A stretch of 64,000 nt of DNA from Campylorhamphus procurvoides (lineage: Eukaryota; Chordata; Aves; Passeriformes; Dendrocolaptidae): contig WBMV01001028.1 in the NCBI GenBank assembly GCA_013396655.1, positions 138,042-202,041 of the forward strand. Reading direction: 5' to 3'. Positions 41,401 to 53,503 of this stretch are shown in pieces. The stretch's first letter is position 1. Each line of letters starts with the position of its first letter. The notes below the pieces were generated by a model. It searched no databases and was not told the origin of the DNA. It worked only from the letters and a program-made list of their open reading frames with translations. The position numbers and the translations under genes were made by a program.

Positions 41401-44400
41401 GTCTCCACCTTCTTTCCACAAGCTAAAGAGACTGAGCAGATTGATTTAGATTCACTGACGACCAGCTCTCAAAACACAAATGCTGGTCTGCAGCCCCAAA
41501 TGAATGACAGGCAGGTAGCAAAGCCAGTCCTGCAACGCAAGAGGGACTACTGNTTGCCTTCTTACAGAGTTGAGGGGAAAAGGCCTTAGCATCCTTTTGT
41601 AAAAGGTCCTTTGGGTTGTATCAGCTGAAAATTGTGATTCAAAGTGATTAACCATCATTGTTGGAATTAGATACAGGAGTAGTATGGGGATAATCTGTAT
41701 TTCCAGGAAAAGGTTATCCACCAGCAGCTGAGAGCAATGTGGTGCATTAACAGTGTAAAATAACTCCATGTTCAGGTCAGGGAGGATCAATACGAGTATG
41801 TATTGCACAGCAAGACATCATCAGGATTGGAAGAAGTTGGAAAGACTTATATTAGTTTCTGTACCTAAAGATGATTCTACATTGCCTGAAAAAGCTTCCA
41901 AATACTCCTAAAACTTCCAGTGAAGACTTTTTCTCTGGCTTGAACACTTAATCAATTTTAAAGCCACTTGTTTTTGAAATATAACACATGATTAATAACA
42001 CAGCTAACTCCTTCTGCCTCCCAAGAGTGAGTGCATATACTTGCAGAACTCTTTTTGAAGGCACAATAATAATGTTGTTATAGCTGTCATATTTTAAAAA
42101 TATAAATTAAGTCAAAAATGTGAAAAAATATTATTTCTTCCAGTAGAATTTGCTTGCAGGTATTTGCATTTTCTCCACTTTGAGACTAAATCAAACTCAG
42201 CTGATTCAATCTTGGAGTATGGCATAGGCTAGATAACAAATGTGAAAACTCAGTTTGCATCTGAAATTCCTTCACTTCAGTAGGAAACATCATACAAGAT
42301 GTTTTCTTCAAGTATACTTTAACCTTATCTTGCCACTAGGTCCTGACTGAGACTTGCATTGATTCATTTGGAACCAAATCAGTTGTTATATACAGCCTGT
42401 GCTACTTGGCTGCTCTCTAATAGCATGATCCTTAAAATAAATTAAAAAAAAGTAAGAAAATAGAAAAGAAAAAGGAGAAAAAAGTAAAAGGTATAATTTG
42501 GTTTTGTCATGTGATTTTACAAAGTTAGTTGCATTGAGATGCTGACTAGTTGCTTGCATAAATGAAATTCAGTAATTTCTTAGACAGTGATCTCCTGTTA
42601 TTGCTGAAGTTCATGTGTCAGGTGCCCTTAAGTTTCATGAGAAATCATCTGTTTTATTACTCAAGAAATAGGCAAAAAACCCCTGCCTTGGGATCTGGAG
42701 CCAAATGTGGGAAGGACTGTGTAGTGGCATATTCCCAGTGGGATTGGTATTCAGGAACACACACAGAATCAGACTGTTCTGGGTGCATTTTAGGATGCTC
42801 AGAGACAGTGAGACCAGCACAGATCTTTGGAGACATGTTTCTGCTTTGAAGTAGCCTGTCTTAGAATTAATGTGCATGAGTTAAAAATAGAGATCCCAGT
42901 ATCCTGTGGATCTTCAGATGATAATAATCTCCAGGTCTTTACATCACTTTTTTTGGCTTTCTTTGTTGCATGTATATTAGAATAACCTAAACGATGCTTA
43001 CTAAAGAGCTAACACTACTGGTTTCCAATTATTAATTATGTTCTTGCTGTGAATTGAAAGATATGACTACTTCTAACTATATCTTTTTCTTTACAGACTA
43101 CTTCAAAAGGAGAGAAAAAAAGTTCTAATTAAACTTTTAATAATTTTCTTGTGTGAGAGTTATTAATACCCAGAAACTTATAATGCTCTTTTGTGTTTTG
43201 TTTTTTGCTTGTATCTTTCTTTCCTTTTTTTTTTTAATAGTTTTTTGTGCCCCACAGTGGTGTTTAGGACACCAGTAAGTACCCTTTGATATTTTTTTTC
43301 ATCTTTTCTGAAGTGACCAAACCCCATTCACATATTCCTATGTGAACAGGAGTCCTGTCACCACAGACAGGCAGAAACGTCTTTTATTTCTGGTTCTGCC
43401 ACAGAAAGACCAGACCATGACTGAGCATTTTGAGAGTGGATAATAAATAATGTTCTCATGACTCAACACACAAATGCTCAGCTGGCTTTGATGCCACTTG
43501 AGTCCCCGGAAAATGCAGCTTTGTAACTCCAGAAATGAAAGACAAACCAGGTTGGCAGCAATCCCTAAAGGTTCATGTCCAAAACCACCACACAAAGAAG
43601 GGCTGATTTACAAGTTAGACCCAGCTTCAAAGTTACACCATGTGGCACAGGCTTCTATTCAGGGAAATTCTAATTAAACCCATGTCTGGAGTTCCAGTGT
43701 ACCTCTGCTGAACTAAAACCAGAAGTTTTGGGTAGATAAGAAACAATTGTCTGCCAGTACCAGACATTCTTTAGATTGTGGAGAGAATGCTAAAGTCACA
43801 CAGAAAAATAAAAATCTCCTGCAACTATTTGGACTGCTGATCTCTCCACAGTATTTGCTGTATGTAGGTGTGTCATGTTTGCAGTGGGAGGTTTGTTGCA
43901 TTTATGCACAATCTGCAGGCATTGAGTGGTGGAAAGTGCAATAATCTATCAAGAGAAAACCTTGCACAGCCCTTGCACACATCCCTTAGCAGCTAGGAAG
44001 CGCAGAATAGGTTGGAGATGGGGTAAGGGAACAAGTGAAAATTTCCCTAATAGAAGGGAGATGTGGGGAGAATGATGGTTATTTCACTGGCTGTCTTTGC
44101 TACTTAATGAAACCAGGCCTAAAATACACTTGTAAAAGCGTGCTGGGTAGGATTGTTCTGACCATACCAGCAAGAACAAAACTGTAAGTGAAAACTCCTA
44201 ATCACTATATCCCAACAGAAGAAAGAAAACAAATCTTCAGTATGGAAAGTTCATGTCCGAGAGAAGACCCATGAACTGGCAAATAATGGCACAAGCTGTT
44301 AGTGGATGATGTTCAGCTCATTAGAACATCCAGAGAACAAGCATATACCAGAGAGAGAGAGTGCTATACTTACAAAACATGCCTTGAGAATTGTTTTCTT

Positions 44401-45099
44401 TGTTACCAGTGGGAATGGATTGTGATATTTGCTCTTGAACAACTGCTCTGAATTGCCCTAATTCAAGTAAAAATCCGTAAGCTTGTATAATAAAACTGAT
44501 CGATTCTCATTACCTTTTTAAAAAGCTTAAACTAATTGTAGCTTTTAGGAGTCTAGGGGAAAAACTAGGAATGAATTTGCAGTTACTTAAAGGGAAAAGG
44601 GAGGAAATTCTTGTTTAAGCATAGTGATTTTCCCAAAATTAAATTCCCAAACCACCACAGTCTAAGACACATTATTAAATAATCTTTAAACAGGCTGTGT
44701 GTATTTTACTTTTCATGGTATGTTATAACCTCAAAAGTATAATTTCTCAGCTGTTGTTGTCCTCCATATCCATAGATCATTGATTTTTACCTATGCTACT
44801 AATGGAACTTGAAATTACTTTACTTTCATGTTTGTGTGTCTCTGAACTCAGAGCAGAATATGGGCCAAGCCCTGATCCCATGTGCTACCCATACATGTCT
44901 CTTCCCAGACCTGTGGGGAGACTCAGACCTACTTTTTTGAAGTAACTGTGTGGTCAGTCATTAGGAATGTGCCCTCAAGCATTTTGAGTCATTGTGCCAA
45001 ATCGTATTTTACAGTATTTTCCTCTGTGACTTCTAACATTTCTGCCTGTGTGGCTACGATTTGACGAATTTATGTAAGTAAGGAGAGTTTCTCCTATGA
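35413..45099. other. Unique AT-rich non-coding sequence
   Basis: About 9.7 kb without a recognised gene or mobile element. Ambiguous bases (N) lie at 41134 and 41553. An A-rich tract is at about 42435-42491. The 117-codon frame at 39486-39839 is preceded by a splice-acceptor-like site and followed by AATAAA (see findings). A hairpin at 37883-37914 is listed separately. A short near-duplicate of about 15 bp (CATGATAAAATGTCC and CATGATGAAATGTCC) lies at 37745-37775. Confidence 0.45.
37883..37914. repeat. Perfect 11-bp inverted repeat (hairpin)
   Basis: Arms ATCCAAACCAA (37883-37893) and TTGGTTTGGAT (37904-37914) are exact reverse complements around a 10-base spacer. The pairing stops outside these arms, so the stem is too short for a typical pre-miRNA. 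It could be a chance palindrome or the relic of a small inverted-repeat element. Confidence 0.85.
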
Positions 45100-45163
<64 letters not shown>

Positions 45164-45206
45164 CATCTATCTATCCATCTACCTACCTACCTACTCACCT
45201 ACCTAT
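45100..45206 (+). repeat. (TATC)n microsatellite grading into (ACCT)n
   Basis: About 19 near-perfect ATCT units from 45100 to about 45180, with two C-for-T variants near the end, followed by imperfect ACCT units to 45206. Tetranucleotide tracts of this type are length-polymorphic. Confidence 0.97.
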
Positions 45207-46303
45207 TGGTATAGATATGATATAGAGCATACATATCATACATATGTCATGTAGAGCAGGAGTATCGGAAAGTGCGTCTCTAGTTCACATTCATTCTTGA
45301 TTCAGCTTTGGGATGGACATACAAGGGCAAAAGTAGAGGTGAGGAGCTGGAGCAGATATCATGGAGTTCCCGTTGAAGGTCAATAGTGAGGGAAAGCCCC
45401 TTGTTCCTTCCTGGCTGGTTTTGGCCCTGACTCCACAGGTTGCCCATGAGTTACCACTTTCTGTAGAGCAGGGGCAATGGCCAGGCAGTGAAGAACTGGA
45501 TCTGCATAGCAGTTTTCAGGGAATTCCAGTCCTGAAAATGTATCTGTGTTCTCCTTGGGCATTTTCCTTCTACTTTCCCTAGGTGGAAAGGAACAGCTTT
45601 CTTCCACCCATTCCTTCATCCAGCTCTGTCACAATGGTGTTTAATGCAGTGTAACTCTTTTGTGTGTGGAATGATGCATCATGATAGACAAGAGATCAGA
45701 AAAGCATCTATCCAATATGGCAGCAGGGAACGACATTCAGCTGAATTAAATTCATGTGTCTTCTCTGATACAAAAAATCATCTGGTATCTAGAATGTCAA
45801 ATATGTTGAGAAATTGGATTAAAAATTCAAATGCATAGTTCTCAGTTGTCTTAGGAATTACTGAAGTAGACTTAGGATGTCCCTGAGGACTGTCTGGTGG
45901 ATGTACCACATTGTTAACTGTGTCAAGAATGGCCTGAGACTATTATTATTTCTTCACAGTGGTAGAAACATACAGCCTGGAAAGTGAGATTTCAAGTTTT
46001 AGGTATTTGAAATTTGATTCTATATGAAGGTTCCTTTATTGAACTTAATTTTCTGTTCCTGAAACAACATCATTCTGAGTTCTAAGAAACTTGTTCCTAT
46101 AAATAAGCCCTAGTTTGGGGGAGGTTTTTAGAGAAAGTGGAGTGTTTTTCACAGTAAATGTACCATTCCTATGCACTAACTCAAGTCAGCTGGGGACTGT
46201 CCAAAGACTGAGACCACCTGAGTGTCAAGCACAGAATTCTATGTGCTGCCAAGAATGCACCTCAGCAATTTCAAATCTAAATATGCCGAGTGCATGTCCT
46301 ATG
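45207..46303. other. Unique sequence upstream of the pseudogene
   Basis: No gene recognised. Open frames of 64-79 codons at 45361-45838 have no domain signature. This interval could include the lost 5' part of the ITPRIPL1-like pseudogene, but no similarity is visible before about 46304. Confidence 0.4.
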
Positions 46304-46689
46304 GACACAGTGGAAGCCCTGCTCCTTTCTGCCCTGCAGCAGCATTGGCTGTTCTGGAGCCCTGCCGCAGCCCTGGTCCTGCTCACTGCTGGCCAGGAGA
46401 AGGAAACATTCCTCTGCCAGCCACAGGGAGCAGGAAAAGTCCAGCAGAAAGGAGGTCAATGGCCAGGTGAGCTCCCACACCAAAGAGAAGGCCAAGGAGC
46501 AGGAGAACACAAGCATCAAGGAAAAGGCTAGGGAGCAGGACAGCTCCTGCAGCCAGAAGGCGGCCAATAAGCAGGAGCCCAAGGGTACAGGCAGAAGTGT
46601 CAGCTTTTTGGTTGTGCCAACCCTATCACTGATGGACATGGTCAAGGTAATGCTGGACGGGGCTGTCATCTACCTGATCTAGTTGAGAA

Positions 46690-47180
46690 TGTGCTGCGTT
46701 CCGATAGGGGGGGAAGGAAAACGTCCAAGCCGATGTAGGGTGAAGCTAGAACTGACTTTAATCATGGAGCATGGGACAGGTACATCTCCCAGGGAGAAGC
46801 TTGGAAGGTGGGAGGAGTTAGGGGGCGGAACGTAGCAAGAAGGGGATGGGTTTACAGGTACTGGGCTTAGCTGACTTCACATGATGGCAAAGGGATTAAC
46901 ATAGCAGCCAGACAGTAAAAGATTAGGGGAATACACAATCAACAGGAAACCGATAGTTGGATAACCACCACCCAAAAAACATACAGAGGGTTTTCTGTCT
47001 AACTAATACAATCAACTACTAACTGTACTACAAAACAACTTTTAAAACATGAGCTTCTGAGTTCTGAGGTAGTTTTCAGTTTCTGGTGTTGTTCACTTGC
47101 TGGTTAGCTTCATCCACTCTAGGAAGGGGTCACTCTGGCTATTTTTATCATCCCTCAGGCAGGGTACCCCCACAAGAATG
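46690..47180. mobile_element. Candidate LTR-like insertion inside the pseudogene
   Basis: This block separates the two halves of the ITPRIPL1-like pseudogene and has no similarity to that family. It contains several CpG dinucleotides (GCGTTCCGATAG, AAAACGTCC, GGGCGGAACGTAGC) although the surrounding DNA is CpG-poor, which suggests a younger insert. The composition and a TTTAAT box after GAACTGAC recall an endogenous retrovirus LTR read on the minus strand, but I cannot define ends, target-site duplication or family. No retroviral coding sequence is present. Confidence 0.35.
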
Positions 47181-47268
47181 TCCCTGCTCATTGCAGGGCT
47201 GGGGCAGGGGGGTCAGACTAGATAGTCTTTAAAGGACTTGTTCCAACACCAAGTATTCTGTGATTTGG
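47181..47268 (+). mobile_element. CR1 LINE 3' terminus (~90 bp)
   Basis: Only the end of a CR1 copy is present: TGTCCCTGCTCATTGCAGG, GGGGGGTCAGACTAGATAG, CTTTAAAGGACTTGTTCCAAC and the tail ATTCTGTGAT. It lies directly before the point where the pseudogene resumes (about 47280), so it forms the right-hand end of the inserted DNA. Confidence 0.85.
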
Positions 47269-47905
47269 TGAGTCTGAAGCAAAAACTGCCCAGCACGACC
47301 AAGCAGCTGAAGGAACTGGTGGGAGACCTCCTTGGTGTCTGCAGAGTGTTTTCCAGGAGGAACTTCACCCCCGACTTGCACCCAGCCCCTGGAATAGACA
47401 GCACTTCCAAAGCCTGCGGCATCCAAGAGAACAACATCAACTACTGCCTGCTCATGATCCTGCAGCCACCCCCAGTGGCCACTCCTTCAGCCTGGACACC
47501 GCAGTACACCTGCCAGCAAGTGGATCCCACATCCCTGTGGTGCTGGAATGCATGTGCTAGAGGGAACAGCTGCTGGGGAAGACATCATGCTTTCTCCACC
47601 CGTCTGGTGATCATCTCCTGAATGATCAGGACTGGTACCTCCTGGAAACCCTGTGCACAGGCAACTCCTTGGCTGTGGAGAAAGTCACCTGCTGGGTGGA
47701 AGTGTTGGTGGCATCAGCCTGACTGCTTTTTCCTCCGTCATACCACTGCCAGCTCATGGTGCTGCTCTCCTGCAGCTCCTGCATATTCCATCTGACAGGC
47801 ACCTCTGGGATGCAGATCATTACTGAGATGGCTTTTGCAGTGCAGCAGGGCAGCTCAGGTGCCTACCTGAGCCTTGAGTTGTCAGCAGCCAGCAGTTCAA
47901 GATGA

Positions 47906-50740
47906 GCTCAGAACAATCAGGGCTTGGGTAATCTCTGCTGGACCAGCTGAACCTTCAGGCATAGAAGTATAGAAGCATATAGAAATGATTCTGTGATTCT
48001 AAAGGAGACATGGCTAAACATACAGAGAATATAAACACACACCTAATGTGCTACCTAGATTAATAAAAACTCTTCAGAGTGTCTATTAACTGAGTGAGTA
48101 AGCTTTTATTCTGGATTCATTATACTTGTCATTCAAGTAATGCTTAAACAGACCAGGTAGGTTTTTCTTCTAGATGGTGGTGATTTGTCTAATAGCCACT
48201 TAGGGGTTGTGAGAATGAGTGTTGGCTATTTTCAAGATTGTTTGGAAAAGCAGGAAATGTGAAGCTGCCTCATGCACCTCAAGCACCTGTCAGTCCACAG
48301 CTCATGGAAATATTGGAGAAAAATTAGTCAAAGAAATGAGGTCAATAGTCTGCGTAAAGTAAACACACTTTCAGTCTAGAAATCAGAAAAACTGAAACAA
48401 TAAAAGTTGGTAAACTTTCCTACTAAAACTGTACAACACACCAAACTTGTATACAGAAGGATTCCAAACCACTCTGACCTTAAAAATCTCTGAGAAAACC
48501 TCTAGGAACATTCAAATAACCAAATTACTTAGGAAGGGATGTCTGTTATTATTTTGGTAATGCTGTTCTTGTTCTACATGTCTCCCAGGTAGAGATGTCA
48601 TCCTAAAAAAGAAAATCGAATTGTTACTTGCAAAAGTTATGCTTTTTCCTCTATGTAAAATCTATCCATTACAGTTAAATGAGAAAATAATACTTCTTAA
48701 GCTATCTTTGTAACTATATAGACCTCTTCTAAAATAAGAAAGGACCAGACTACTGACTGGGTCTTGAGATGTGTTGACTCGTTTGTTTGTTTGTTTTCGT
48801 GAGCCTGATGTAAGGTAATTGTAAACATATAGATTGGTAGGAGGTGAAAAAGAAGAACAGGAAAAGAACCTCTGTCTGCTACTTTAAACATACTAGAAGG
48901 AAAAGAACACATGGGAAATCAGAACCCTTTCTTGGGCATAAGCATGCTGACATTAACCAAATATTCATCAGGTGGATCTTTCTGTTGGCGTCCAGGATCC
49001 TGTGCTTCAGAGATACAAAAAAAAACCCCAAACCCCAACAAAAACAACAACAACAATCAAACAAATAAACAACCTTCCCCTCCCCCTCCAAAAAAAAGAA
49101 TCCTTTTAATTTAAATGTTGTTATACAGCATTCATCTATGACAAAATAAAGCCAAGCATGTCCATCCATGATTTTTTATATGTACTTCATATGATAGTAT
49201 AAAGAGTAAAAGGTAATCTCTTTGTCTGCAATCCATCCATGTCCCTTCTCAGAGTCTGTTTAACCAGGCTTTATCTTCTAATTCAATGCCTACTGCAGTT
49301 TCTGTTACTGATGCTGCTCAGATGTATAAAATGCACATCTCCATTCTTCAGTGTCATAACACCAGTGGCATCCAGTAACAGAATACAAACACAGTTAAAT
49401 GATGAAATAGATTAATTAGCATTTGTTTGGATTTTTATAAAGATAACACAAAAGCTTGTTTTTGCTTTTGGGAAATGAATTGATGAGGTCCCTCTTTAGA
49501 ATAATAGACAATTTGTGTGGGCACAGTTTCAACCTTGTCTGAAGAAAAAAAAAAGCCTCCTCTGATTACTAATCACGATGGGTATTTTGAAAGGTCAATA
49601 AAGTGGAAAATAGAATTCAATTCAACCTATTGGGAGCAAGAATTAGCTTATGCAAAAAGTTAAACTGGTATCAGTACTTGTTAAATATAGAGCAATTTTA
49701 TTTAATTTTCAGCTCAGGTGATAAATCACTCTAAATGGAATGAACATGATATATGATTCCAATTCACTGCTGCATTACTTAAAGTTAAACAGAGAGAAAC
49801 TTTCTTGGTGAAATCTGAAAAGGCAGAAAAGACAAATTGCTAAGTTCAAGCCTTGCTCTCACTGATGAAAAATAGTTAAATGGTGACAGCAATTGATGCT
49901 TTCTCAGTGTAAGTTCTTATTAAAGACATGCTATTGTGGTTCTTCATCATTGTGGGAAGTCAGTACCCCTCACCTGACCAGTTATGGAGTTTGAAATCTT
50001 CTCCTGCACTTTCTACCCACAGGCCTCAGGATGGATGCCAGCAAATAATTCCTTTGTCCATAAAGGAGGAGGTTTGTGTAGGGCTTTCAGAACATGGAGA
50101 GAATCTTCCAGGGGGGACTGTGAAGTTTTCCTTCTCCAGCTGTCCCTCCTTCTTTTGTCTCTTGCTTTTGCATCATTTATAGAAAAAATAAAATTATATG
50201 GTGTTTTCTTGGTATGCCCTTACATTTTCTCAGTAGATGACTGTGTCTGCTCAAAAGTTTCAATAAATATAAATGCTAGAACTTCCCAGGGAAAGAGTTA
50301 TTCTTATTTTCTCAAAAACCTCCATAATCAAAATATGTTACCTTCTAGTCTTTTTTGTGGAAGCGTGTTATGTACAAAAGAACAATAAAATAGAACTCAT
50401 CTTGTATGGTAAATCAAGCATGAATGGCCCAAATTTCAAATATGACTCCTGTTTAAAACTTGTCAACTGCATGCATTGCCTATAAATGTGATAAAACCTG
50501 AATATTTTGACTAATGTCATTAGGAAATAATAGAGCTTTTTCAGCTGGCATTTCTAATAACCAGGACTTTTACCTCTCCTTGTAAATGTTCCTTCCAGTA
50601 AACTGCTGTTAAAAAACAAATGGGTTTTGTGTCTTTCCAGAATTTGGAAATATAAAAAAGTATTCCATTCTCATGCAGCCTACTTAGTGGTATTGTTTAT
50701 TTTTCTGGGATTTTCCAGGAATACAATTTCTATCCATACA
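47906..50740. other. Unique sequence with simple repeats
   Basis: Just after the pseudogene, 47985-48000 reads ATGATTCTGTGATTCT, the CR1-type octamer tail without an obvious CR1 body. A short TTTG tract is at 48779-48798 and an A/C-rich low-complexity stretch, partly (AAC)n, at 49017-49097. No gene recognised; overlapping frames at 49928-50485 (up to 134 codons) lack domain signatures. Confidence 0.45.
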
Positions 50741-50850
50741 GGTGCTGCCAATAGTACCAAGGTTGTGGGTTCAATCCCTATATGGGACAGCTACTTGAGG
50801 GCTGGACATTATGATCTTTGTGGATCAAAACCGGTTTGGAATATTATGTG
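50741..50850 (+). mobile_element. tRNA-Ile/CR1-type SINE remnant (TguSINE1-like)
   Basis: The first 48 bases (50741-50788) follow the 3' half of a tRNA-Ile: GGTGCT and AATA around the anticodon arm, CCAAGG, then the B-box-like GGTTCAATCC (50769-50778, tRNA form GGTTCGATCC) and TATGGGAC for the acceptor end. The next 60 bases match a CR1 3' end: CTACTTGAGGGCTGGAC, TATGATCTTTGTGG and an AATATTATGTG tail. This tRNA head plus CR1 tail is the architecture of TguSINE1, a SINE mobilised by CR1 in passerines. The A-box half of the tRNA is absent or unrecognisable, so the copy is 5'-truncated and old. It is not a functional tRNA gene. Confidence 0.72.
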
Positions 50851-53503
50851 AAAGCTTCAGACCTTTATTAATATTTACATCCAAAGACAAAATATTGTCA
50901 AGAATTTACAATTTACAATAAATAGATAAAGCAAATTTCTCTCCATGAGTGGAAAGGACATGGGAGAAAACAAAAATAGTGCCATGCAATTTTAGAGAAC
51001 GAAGAGTGTTCCCCAGGTGCTGTCACTGCCATTGCCCAGGTGAACTGATTCTCTTCTCAACCTTGTTGGTGCTGAGCCTGCAGGGAGATCCCAGGAAACA
51101 GTCTTACATCCACATCTGACTCCTTCCAGCTCTGCCATTCAGGGCACTCTGCTTCACTGAGCTCCCTAAGGAGTCCAGGTCTTATGTTCTCACATAATTT
51201 AGGCACTGATCCCTTGGAACCACCTCCTGGCATCACTAGAGGTTCAAAGAGTGGTTGTGTTTCAGCTGAAACAGTTTGGCATGAGCAAACTGACAGTTTT
51301 GTTAAAATTGAATATTGTGGAAAGATTCGCACTAAGTCCACTTCATTATATAATACCAAGAATAGCAATAATTTGAGTGCCATATTGCTCTTTTGCTATA
51401 ATTATACTATATAGCAATACTCATGTAGTCACTACAGATATAGGGACAATGATAAAATTATATTTCAAATGTATTTGAGTAGCCCCTGAGGGTTCAGTAC
51501 ATACAGAACTCTTAAAAGTAAGCCCTTTTGCTAATTATCACCCAGGAGTTAGGCAAATGGAATAAAATTTTAGTCTTCAACAATTCTTTTTCCTTTTTTA
51601 TCTTTTTTTTTAATAAAACAGACAATCAGTGATTACTTTTGAAAATAAACAGTCATTTTATACTAGACTGTCACTGTCTTGCAATGTTTACTAACAATTT
51701 GGATGCAGTATTTAGTCTGACAAGTCTCTTTTGAGGTGATAATAACAAAAGTGGTAAAATTATTCTTAATGCTTTGGAGTTTGGTTTGGTTATGGTGTTT
51801 TGTTTTTTTCATTTGTGTTTTTTTTTTTTAAATTTGTTCTCTACTGCCATTGCATTTATTCAGCCCATTAATATCTACCTGAATGACTTGCCTGAGCTTT
51901 AGTGTGTACTGCTAAAGGACATTTCTGGGAAGCTTTCAAAGATCGTTCAGATACAAGCAGCAGTAGTTAAATATCTATGGAAAATCAAGCTACCAGCAGG
52001 CTCCAGCACACTCAGGGAGCTTTTGTCTTTTCCTGAAAATGTCACTATATTTAGGTTATTTTTGGATGGGTCAGAGGGTGTAAAGTTATGTGAAGGGTGA
52101 AATGACAAACCCCAGAGAAACAGAAAAGGTCCTGTTCATCTTCTACATTTTAACAGATATTCACTCTTTGTCTGAGGCCCTAATTCAAAATACTTGAACA
52201 CATCCTTAGTCAGAACCCCAGTAAGTATATACTTAAAAATACTACACTCTGAAGTGTCCAGGTGATGTGTCAGTTTCTAAAAACAACTCAGTCTTCCTTA
52301 GGCTTCTATAAGATCTATTCAGTTTTACTGCTGTTTGGAAATAAGGGTACTGCCTGCTTTGAAAACAAAATGAAATAAACCCAAACAAATCCATTAGGGA
52401 TTAACATTTTCCCAGAAACAATCCACTATAAACTTGGTGGTGTAGGTTAAAGAAGGGAAGTATATTAAATGTTCTCCGCTGCAAAAGAAAGTCAAGTAGA
52501 GATATCAATTCATCATTTTGCTTTCAGAAATTAGTTGAATGGAATTACCTAAGTAAATTTTTCTCCATCAGCTCAATGCTGGCAGCACTCTGAAGGGGTT
52601 TCAGGATTGCAATGGAGTGTTAATTAATCCTGTATGTCTCACTGAGCACCAAAAGGAACAGTGACTTTGACTGATGTAACTGCACAGGGCTGGGTATTTT
52701 CATCTTTGGGATTAAGATATTAAGAGATGCAAGGGCTGCACAAAGGAACAGCTTCAAAAGGTGGTGTGCACTATTTTCCTTCCTTTTGTAGAAGCCTTTT
52801 GAGGAGAGAAATATTTGTGTTCCTCTGGCAATGACCTTCTCAGCCTACAGAGGCTGGTACCCTCTAGACTGATGTGCGGGATGTGGCTCTGCAGCTGAAT
52901 GTGCTCTAAGGATGCTGCCTGAGTCATGCAACCTGCCCCTCCTCCAATAACACAGTGAGGAGAAAGGCTTCTTTTGCACCCTGATTAGGTTTAGGAATTA
53001 ACACCAAACTGTTCCAAATCAGTAAAACCAAATTCCTTCTAGATGTACCCCACTCTGCCTGGCACCCAAACTCTACAATACCGATGGGCCTATTATAAGG
53101 AGGGAAAGAGGGTTGAGAGCTGCTGAGGCAGTTATCCTAAGAGAGTGATATTTGATCCTCAAAATCTGGGTGGATTCACAGAGAATTTAAGCTCTTGAAT
53201 TTCCATCCTTCTATTCTGGTATGAAGTGTCTTCACTGATTGTAGGCTTTCATTCAACTTTCTATGGAAGCTAATAAAACAGAATTCTTTATTCTGGATAA
53301 ATGCAATTGAATTGAATAGACTGGAATTTAATGCAATGATGGTTCAAGGGTATAGGGTAACAGCCCTGATAAGCTCCTGATGGGGTAAGGGAAACCTCTC
53401 ACCCCCTGGAGGTCTCCCAGAAACCATTGTCAGAGGACAAAGAGGCTCCAGCAGTTTCCTTAAAGTGTTCAAGCCAGGTTGATAAAATCAACGAAGAATG
53501 GAG
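50851..53503. other. Unique AT-rich non-coding sequence
   Basis: No gene is recognised. A weak 8-bp hairpin (TTGCTATA ... TATAGCAA) is at 51393-51417. The 52.8-53.5 kb portion is less AT-rich and might belong to the element that follows, but no diagnostic motif is seen. Confidence 0.45.

Larger units (their letters stand above)
46304..47905 (+). pseudogene. ITPRIPL1-like pseudogene, split by inserted elements
   Basis: Members of the ITPRIP-like family are single-pass membrane proteins with a Mab-21-type domain; ITPRIPL1-like copies are numerous in birds. Homology starts with the membrane segment (ALLLSALQQHWLFW, about 46316-46357, then ALVLL). A frameshift near 46390 leads into a charged linker with KEKAKEQE- and KEKAREQ-type repeats ending near 46600-46682. 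After about 0.6 kb of inserted DNA the core resumes at about 47280 with KELVGDLLGVCRVFSRRNF and LHPAPGIDSTSKACGIQEN. It shifts frame again near 47475 into SGHSFSLDTAVHLPAS, VVLECMC, REQLLG, YLLETLCTGNSLAVEKVTCW, FHLTGTSG and EMAFAVQQGSSGAYLSLE. The core has in-frame stops at 47558-47560 (TAG) and 47720-47722 (TGA, where the family normally has Trp). The frame then ends at TGA 47903-47905. The C-terminal part of the usual protein appears to be missing. Family assignment rests on remembered conserved motifs, not on a search. Confidence 0.82.

Noticed and set aside
46277..46669. 130-codon minus-strand open frame over the pseudogene.
   Set aside because: Shadow of the ITPRIPL1-like coding strand and its linker repeats.
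50741..50790. Possible functional tRNA-Ile gene.
   Set aside because: The A-box half is missing, the anticodon arm has extra bases, and the sequence runs straight into a CR1-type tail, so it is a SINE remnant.
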